This document shows, one piece after another, positions 61,736 to 64,000 of a stretch of DNA of 64,000 nt. The DNA is from CAIOYC01 sp965277345 (lineage in GTDB: Bacteria; Pseudomonadota; Alphaproteobacteria; Caulobacterales; Caulobacteraceae). The notes beneath the pieces are model-generated. The model did not search any database and was not told where the DNA came from. It saw nothing but the letters and a program-made list of their open reading frames with translations. The stretch covers positions 868,001-932,000 of the forward strand of contig CBDICI010000004.1 of NCBI GenBank assembly GCA_965277345.1, in the 5' to 3' direction. The position numbers and the translations under genes were made by a program. Each line of letters opens with the position of its first letter. Within the stretch, counting starts at the first letter, position 1.

Positions 61736-62500
61736 ATGGCCTGGACCCGGCGCTATGACCAGCTTGAACCCCAGCGGGTGAACCGCTGGCTGGCGCAGAG
61801 CGGGGTCTGCTCCCGGCGCGAGGCCGAGGCGCTGATCGGTCAGGGCCTGGTCTCCATCGACGGCGACGTGGTCGGCGACGCCGGGCGCAAGATACAGCCC
61901 GGCCAGACCCTGACGCTGGCCGACGCCGGGGCGGCCATGGTGGAGGGCGGATTCACGATCATGCTGCACAAGCCGCGCGGCGTGGTCTCCGCCCAGCCCG
62001 ATCCGGGCCAGGTGCCGGCCATCCGGCTGCTGACCGCCGCGGCGCTGTACGGCGAGAGCGCGACGATCCCCGACCGCGATACCCGGCTGGCGCCCGTCGG
62101 CCGCCTCGACAAGGACAGCCGCGGCCTCTTGCTGCTCTCCGACGACGGGGTGGTGGCCAAGGCGGTGATCGGTCCAGGCTCGGCGCTGGACAAGGAATAC
62201 CGCGTGGCGGTGATGGGCGAACTCACCGACCGCAAGCTCGACCGGCTCCGCCACGGCCTGGAGCTCGACGATCGGGCGCTGAAGCCGGCGGAGGTGGAGC
62301 TGATCTCCGAACAGCGCCTGCGCATAGTGCTGACCGAGGGTCGCAACCGCCAGATCCGCCGCATGTGCGAGCTTGTCGATCTCAAGGTCGTGGACCTGTT
62401 TCGCGTGCGCGTCGGTCCGCTCACCCTCGGCGACATGCCTGAGGGCCGATGGCGGCCGCTGAGCGCCACTGAGCGCGCCGCCCTCATCGCCGCCGGATAG
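61736..62500 (+). CDS. rluF: RluF-like 23S rRNA pseudouridine synthase (RsuA family)
   Basis: A 254-residue enzyme with an N-terminal S4 RNA-binding domain (RVNRWLAQSGVCSRREAEALI) and a catalytic domain with the Asp in P-V-G-R-L-D-K-D-S-R-G-L-L-L-L-S-D-D-G, and E-G-R-N-R-Q-I-R-R-M. The K-D-S after G-R-L-D is the RluF variant (RluB has I-N-T), so pseudouridine at 23S 2604 is likely; the exact target remains an inference. Start ATG 61736. The 44 bases to the divergent YhiN gene hold the promoter. Confidence 0.88.
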   Translation: MAWTRRYDQLEPQRVNRWLAQSGVCSRREAEALIGQGLVSIDGDVVGDAGRKIQPGQTLTLADAGAAMVEGGFTIMLHKPRGVVSAQPDPGQVPAIRLLTAAALYGESATIPDRDTRLAPVGRLDKDSRGLLLLSDDGVVAKAVIGPGSALDKEYRVAVMGELTDRKLDRLRHGLELDDRALKPAEVELISEQRLRIVLTEGRNRQIRRMCELVDLKVVDLFRVRVGPLTLGDMPEGRWRPLSATERAALIAAG

Positions 62501-62523
62501 CTTCCAGATAGCCACGGGCGCGG

Positions 62524-62551
62524 TTGCAAATCCGGCGACCGCTTCCCATCT
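62524..62551 (+). promoter_or_regulatory. Candidate sigma-32 (RpoH) promoter of hsp20
   Basis: TTGCAAA (62524-62530) and TCCCATCT (62544-62551) resemble the heat-shock consensus CTTGAAA / CCCCATNT with a 13-base gap. They lie upstream of a small heat-shock gene, with an untranslated leader of about 80 bases. Confidence 0.5.
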
Positions 62552-62581
62552 TAATGGTGCTTAGCCGGGGCTCGCGCCGCT

Positions 62582-62637
62582 CTTCGGGCGATATCCGGCA
62601 AGGCGAAGTCGCTTGTAGCGAGGACTTGGCCGAGGTG
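62582..62637 (+). promoter_or_regulatory. Possible SD-masking helix (RNA-thermometer-like) before hsp20
   Basis: CTTCGG (62582-62587) can pair with CCGAGG (62630-62635), which contains the SD of hsp20 (GAGGTG at 62632-62637). A hairpin AAGTC-GCT...AGC-(GAG)-GACTT (62606-62627) lies between the strands. Such leaders are common before small heat-shock genes in this group; the canonical ROSE motif was not clearly found. Confidence 0.35.
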
Positions 62638-62640
62638 ACC

Positions 62641-63075
62641 ATGACGACGCGCACCATCGTGTTCGACAGCCCGTTCCTGCTCGGTTTCGAGCATACGCGT
62701 CTCCTGATCGAGCGGGCCGCCAAGGCGGCGACGGAGACCTATCCTCCCTACAATGTCGAGCAACTGGCCGACGACCGGCTCCGGATCACCCTGGCGGTGG
62801 CGGGCTTTTCGCCGGATCAGCTGCACGTGACGGTGGAAAGCCGCCAGCTGGTCGTCGCCGGACGGCGTGACCAGGAGGGCGGCGACCCGCGTCCCGACGG
62901 CCAGGGTTACCTTCACCGGGGTATCGCGGCGCGCGGCTTCATGCGGACCTTCGTGCTGGCCGACGGCATGGAGGTGGAGGGCGCCACGCTCGAACACGGC
63001 CTGCTCCACGTGGATGTGGTGCGGCCCGAGCCCGAGCCTGTCGCCAGGCGTATTCCCATTCGCACGGCCAGCTGA
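62641..63075 (+). CDS. Small heat-shock protein Hsp20 (IbpA-like)
   Basis: A 144-residue ATP-independent chaperone. N-terminal arm T-I-V-F-D-S-P-F-L-L-G-F-E-H, then P-P-Y-N-V-E-Q-L-A-D-D-R-L-R-I-T-L-A-V-A-G-F is the start of the alpha-crystallin domain; Y-L-H-R-G-I-A-A-R-G-F-M-R-T-F and L-E-H-G-L-L-H-V-D-V are the later strands. The C-terminal I-x-I motif is R-I-P-I. It holds unfolded proteins after heat or oxidative stress. ATG 62641, SD GAGGTG. A DUF1150 gene follows, the usual partner. Confidence 0.93.
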   Translation: MTTRTIVFDSPFLLGFEHTRLLIERAAKAATETYPPYNVEQLADDRLRITLAVAGFSPDQLHVTVESRQLVVAGRRDQEGGDPRPDGQGYLHRGIAARGFMRTFVLADGMEVEGATLEHGLLHVDVVRPEPEPVARRIPIRTAS

Positions 63076-63122
63076 ACCATAGCGGTCCTGCGGAGTTCAT
63101 TGAAGGAAAGGAGGCGGTCATC

Positions 63123-63377
63123 ATGACGCCCCATCTGACTACGGAAGCATTCGCCGCCCTCGGGGGTCCGGACCTTGTCTATGTTCGACCAGTAAAGGCG
63201 TTCGAGGTCATGGCCGGAGCGCCCAAGGAGGCGCTGGAAAGCTTTGATCTACAGCCCGACCAGACACTTTATGCCGTGCACCGCGCCGACGGCGCGCGCA
63301 TCGCCGTGCTGACCGACCGCGACTCGGCCTACGCCGCGGCCGTGGCCAACGCGCTGGCGCCGGTTTCTGTTCACTAG
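63123..63377 (+). CDS. DUF1150 family protein
   Basis: An 84-residue protein. The phrases LGGPDLVYVRPVKA, DQTLYAVHRADGARIAVLTDRDSAYAAA are those of DUF1150, an alphaproteobacterial family. The gene very often follows hsp20, as here (47 bases; SD AAAGGAGG), which suggests a role in heat or stress response. Function unknown. It may be co-transcribed with hsp20. Confidence 0.87.
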   Translation: MTPHLTTEAFAALGGPDLVYVRPVKAFEVMAGAPKEALESFDLQPDQTLYAVHRADGARIAVLTDRDSAYAAAVANALAPVSVH

Positions 63378-63440
63378 GCGCCTGTCCCAACCTCCCATCT
63401 GGACATCCGCCCCGCGTTTCGGTAGAAGCCCGCCCTTCCG

Positions 63441-63477
63441 GAGCCCGCCCCTCGTTCGCCTTGGACGTGGCGGGCTC
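63441..63477 (+). terminator. Long-loop hairpin after DUF1150
   Basis: GAGCCCGCC (63441-63449) and GGCGGGCTC (63469-63477), perfect 9-base stem, 19-base loop, followed by TTCCTTGATTTG. It may end the hsp20-DUF1150 transcript. The T tract is interrupted, so this is not certain. Confidence 0.5.
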
Positions 63478-63536
63478 TTCCTTGATTTGACGCTAGCCCA
63501 CAATCTTGTGCTGGCATTACCGGCAGGACGACGGCG

Positions 63537-63761
63537 ATGAAAAAAGAAGGCCACCCCGACTATCACTTCATCACCGTCACCATGACGGATGGAACCACCT
63601 ATCAGACGCGCTCCACCTACCAGAAGGAAGGCGCCGTGCTGAACCTGGACATCGACCCCAAGACCCACCCGGCGTGGACCGGTGGCAACCAGCAGCTGCT
63701 CGACCGTGGCGGGCGCGTGTCGCGCTTCAACGCCAAGTTCGGCGCCTTCACCCGCAAATAG
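63537..63761 (+). CDS. rpmE: 50S ribosomal protein L31
   Basis: A 74-residue L31 of the cysteine-free (C-minus) type, as usual in alphaproteobacteria. The start MKKEGHPDYHFITVTMTDG, then R-S-T-Y-Q-K-E-G and the highly conserved H-P-A-W-T-G-G-N-Q-Q-L-L-D-R-G-G-R-V-S-R-F-N-A-K-F-G are present. It bridges the subunits at the central protuberance. No zinc C-x-x-C pairs. It is followed by a strong terminator. A TTGACG at 63487-63492 may be its -35, but the -10 is unclear. Confidence 0.96.
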   Translation: MKKEGHPDYHFITVTMTDGTTYQTRSTYQKEGAVLNLDIDPKTHPAWTGGNQQLLDRGGRVSRFNAKFGAFTRK

Positions 63762-63786
63762 AGCGATCGAGACTCTTCCATAAAAC

Positions 63787-63816
63787 AGGCCGGCAGGGCG
63801 ATCCTGCCGGCCTTTT
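63787..63816. terminator. Bidirectional rho-independent terminator (rpmE / gcrA)
   Basis: Perfect 11-base stem AGGCCGGCAGG (63787-63797) with CCTGCCGGCCT (63803-63813), loop GCGAT, followed by TTTT on the plus strand and preceded by AAAA (so T-rich on the minus strand). It can serve both rpmE and the convergent gcrA gene. Confidence 0.92.
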
Positions 63817-63856
63817 GCATATCAGGCGTCCAAGCGGAGGCCGTAGATAAGAGTGC

Positions 63857-64000
63857 TCAGATGTAACGGCGCAGCGACCGGGTGAGTTCGGACGCGCCGG
63901 AACGGCTCCCCTTCTTCACCGCCGGCTGGTAGGCCACGCGGGCGTGTTCCAGGCAGTAGGGGCCGTCCTGGCCCGTACGGCGGCCGCAGAAGCTGAAGCC
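63857..64000 (-). CDS. gcrA: GcrA family cell-cycle regulator, C-terminal part
   Basis: The last 47 codons of a minus-strand gene, with stop TGA at 63859-63857. The reading ends in G-F-S-F-C-G-R-R-T-G-Q-D-G-P-Y-C-L-E-H-A-R-V-A-Y-Q-P, which matches the C-terminal sigma-70-binding region of GcrA (C-G..PYC..H...AY-P). GcrA is a global cell-cycle regulator of alphaproteobacteria; its N-terminal HTH (outside the window) binds methylated GANTC sites and the C-terminal part contacts sigma-70. The basic C-terminal tail varies in the family. This gene is a strong marker of the taxonomic group. Confidence 0.86.
   Translation of the reverse strand, partial: GFSFCGRRTGQDGPYCLEHARVAYQPAVKKGSRSGASELTRSLRRYI

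Overview
The window is GC-rich and densely coded, from an alphaproteobacterium that is most likely a member of the Caulobacteraceae (Caulobacter/Phenylobacterium-like). The evidence is the C-terminal part of a GcrA-family cell-cycle regulator at the right edge, a split proton-translocating transhydrogenase (pntAA/pntAB/pntB) next to an aa3-type cytochrome oxidase subunit IV, a RegB/RegA redox two-component pair, an Hsp20-DUF1150 pair, the order rpoN-hpf-ptsN, the order cmk-rpsA-ihfB, MmcB, an FYDLN-type zinc/acidic protein next to tRNA-Ala, and a cysteine-free ribosomal protein L31. This is mainly core chromosome. There is no phage, IS element, CRISPR array or rRNA operon, and no stretch over 300 bases lacks a gene.

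Layout. 0-6 kb: end of a cation-diffusion transporter, a MaoC-type hydratase, a SapC protein, then the transhydrogenase operon with two unexpected small genes between its subunits. 6-12.3 kb: PsiF-like protein, two-domain M16 protease, fabA-fabB (unsaturated fatty acid synthesis), YgjP-type metallopeptidase. 12.3-18.6 kb: a RelE/ParE-type toxin-antitoxin pair, PHB depolymerase, a SCO1/SenC copper protein divergent from RegB-RegA, MmcQ/YjbR, MmcB and a hydrolase. 18.6-24.3 kb: M13 peptidase, a two-gene ABC importer lacking a binding protein, and SdhAF4. 24.3-30.7 kb: rsmB, a glycine-zipper lipoprotein, then rpe, a heparinase-fold protein and a FlaA1/CapD-type sugar-nucleotide enzyme joined by 4-base overlaps. 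30.7-36.2 kb: metZ, a DUF969-DUF979-DUF2891 cluster, and trpS with a PCu(A)C chaperone. 36.2-44.3 kb: ptsN-hpf-rpoN, ruvCAB, an Ada-like repair regulator, moeB, gshB. 44.4-56 kb: YifB/ComM, a soluble hybrid kinase, AmpG, malic enzyme, purH behind a ZTP riboswitch, and glnD. 56-64 kb: a TumA/TumE toxin-antitoxin pair, ihfB-rpsA-cmk, the FYDLN protein, tRNA-Ala(GGC), an HI0933-type flavoprotein, an RluF-like pseudouridine synthase, the small heat-shock pair, rpmE and the partial gcrA.

How the genes work together. Several respiratory and redox-balance functions are present (transhydrogenase, oxidase subunit IV, SenC, RegB/RegA, SdhAF4, PCuAC). Nitrogen and carbon signalling is represented by rpoN, hpf, ptsN and glnD, with PHB mobilisation as a possible target. 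Information processing is represented by ruvCAB, rpsA, ihfB, rpmE, rluF, rsmB and trpS.

The most informative non-coding elements are the ZTP (pfl) riboswitch and its promoter before purH, a toxin-antitoxin promoter that overlaps a dyad and predicts a near-leaderless mRNA, a heat-shock-type promoter and possible SD-masking helix before hsp20, and several hairpin terminators. I did not find a convincing wholly new multi-gene system. The best candidates for new biology are the two small genes inserted inside the pnt operon, the DUF969/979/2891 cluster, and the binding-protein-less ABC transporter whose ATPase carries an extra sensory-type domain.
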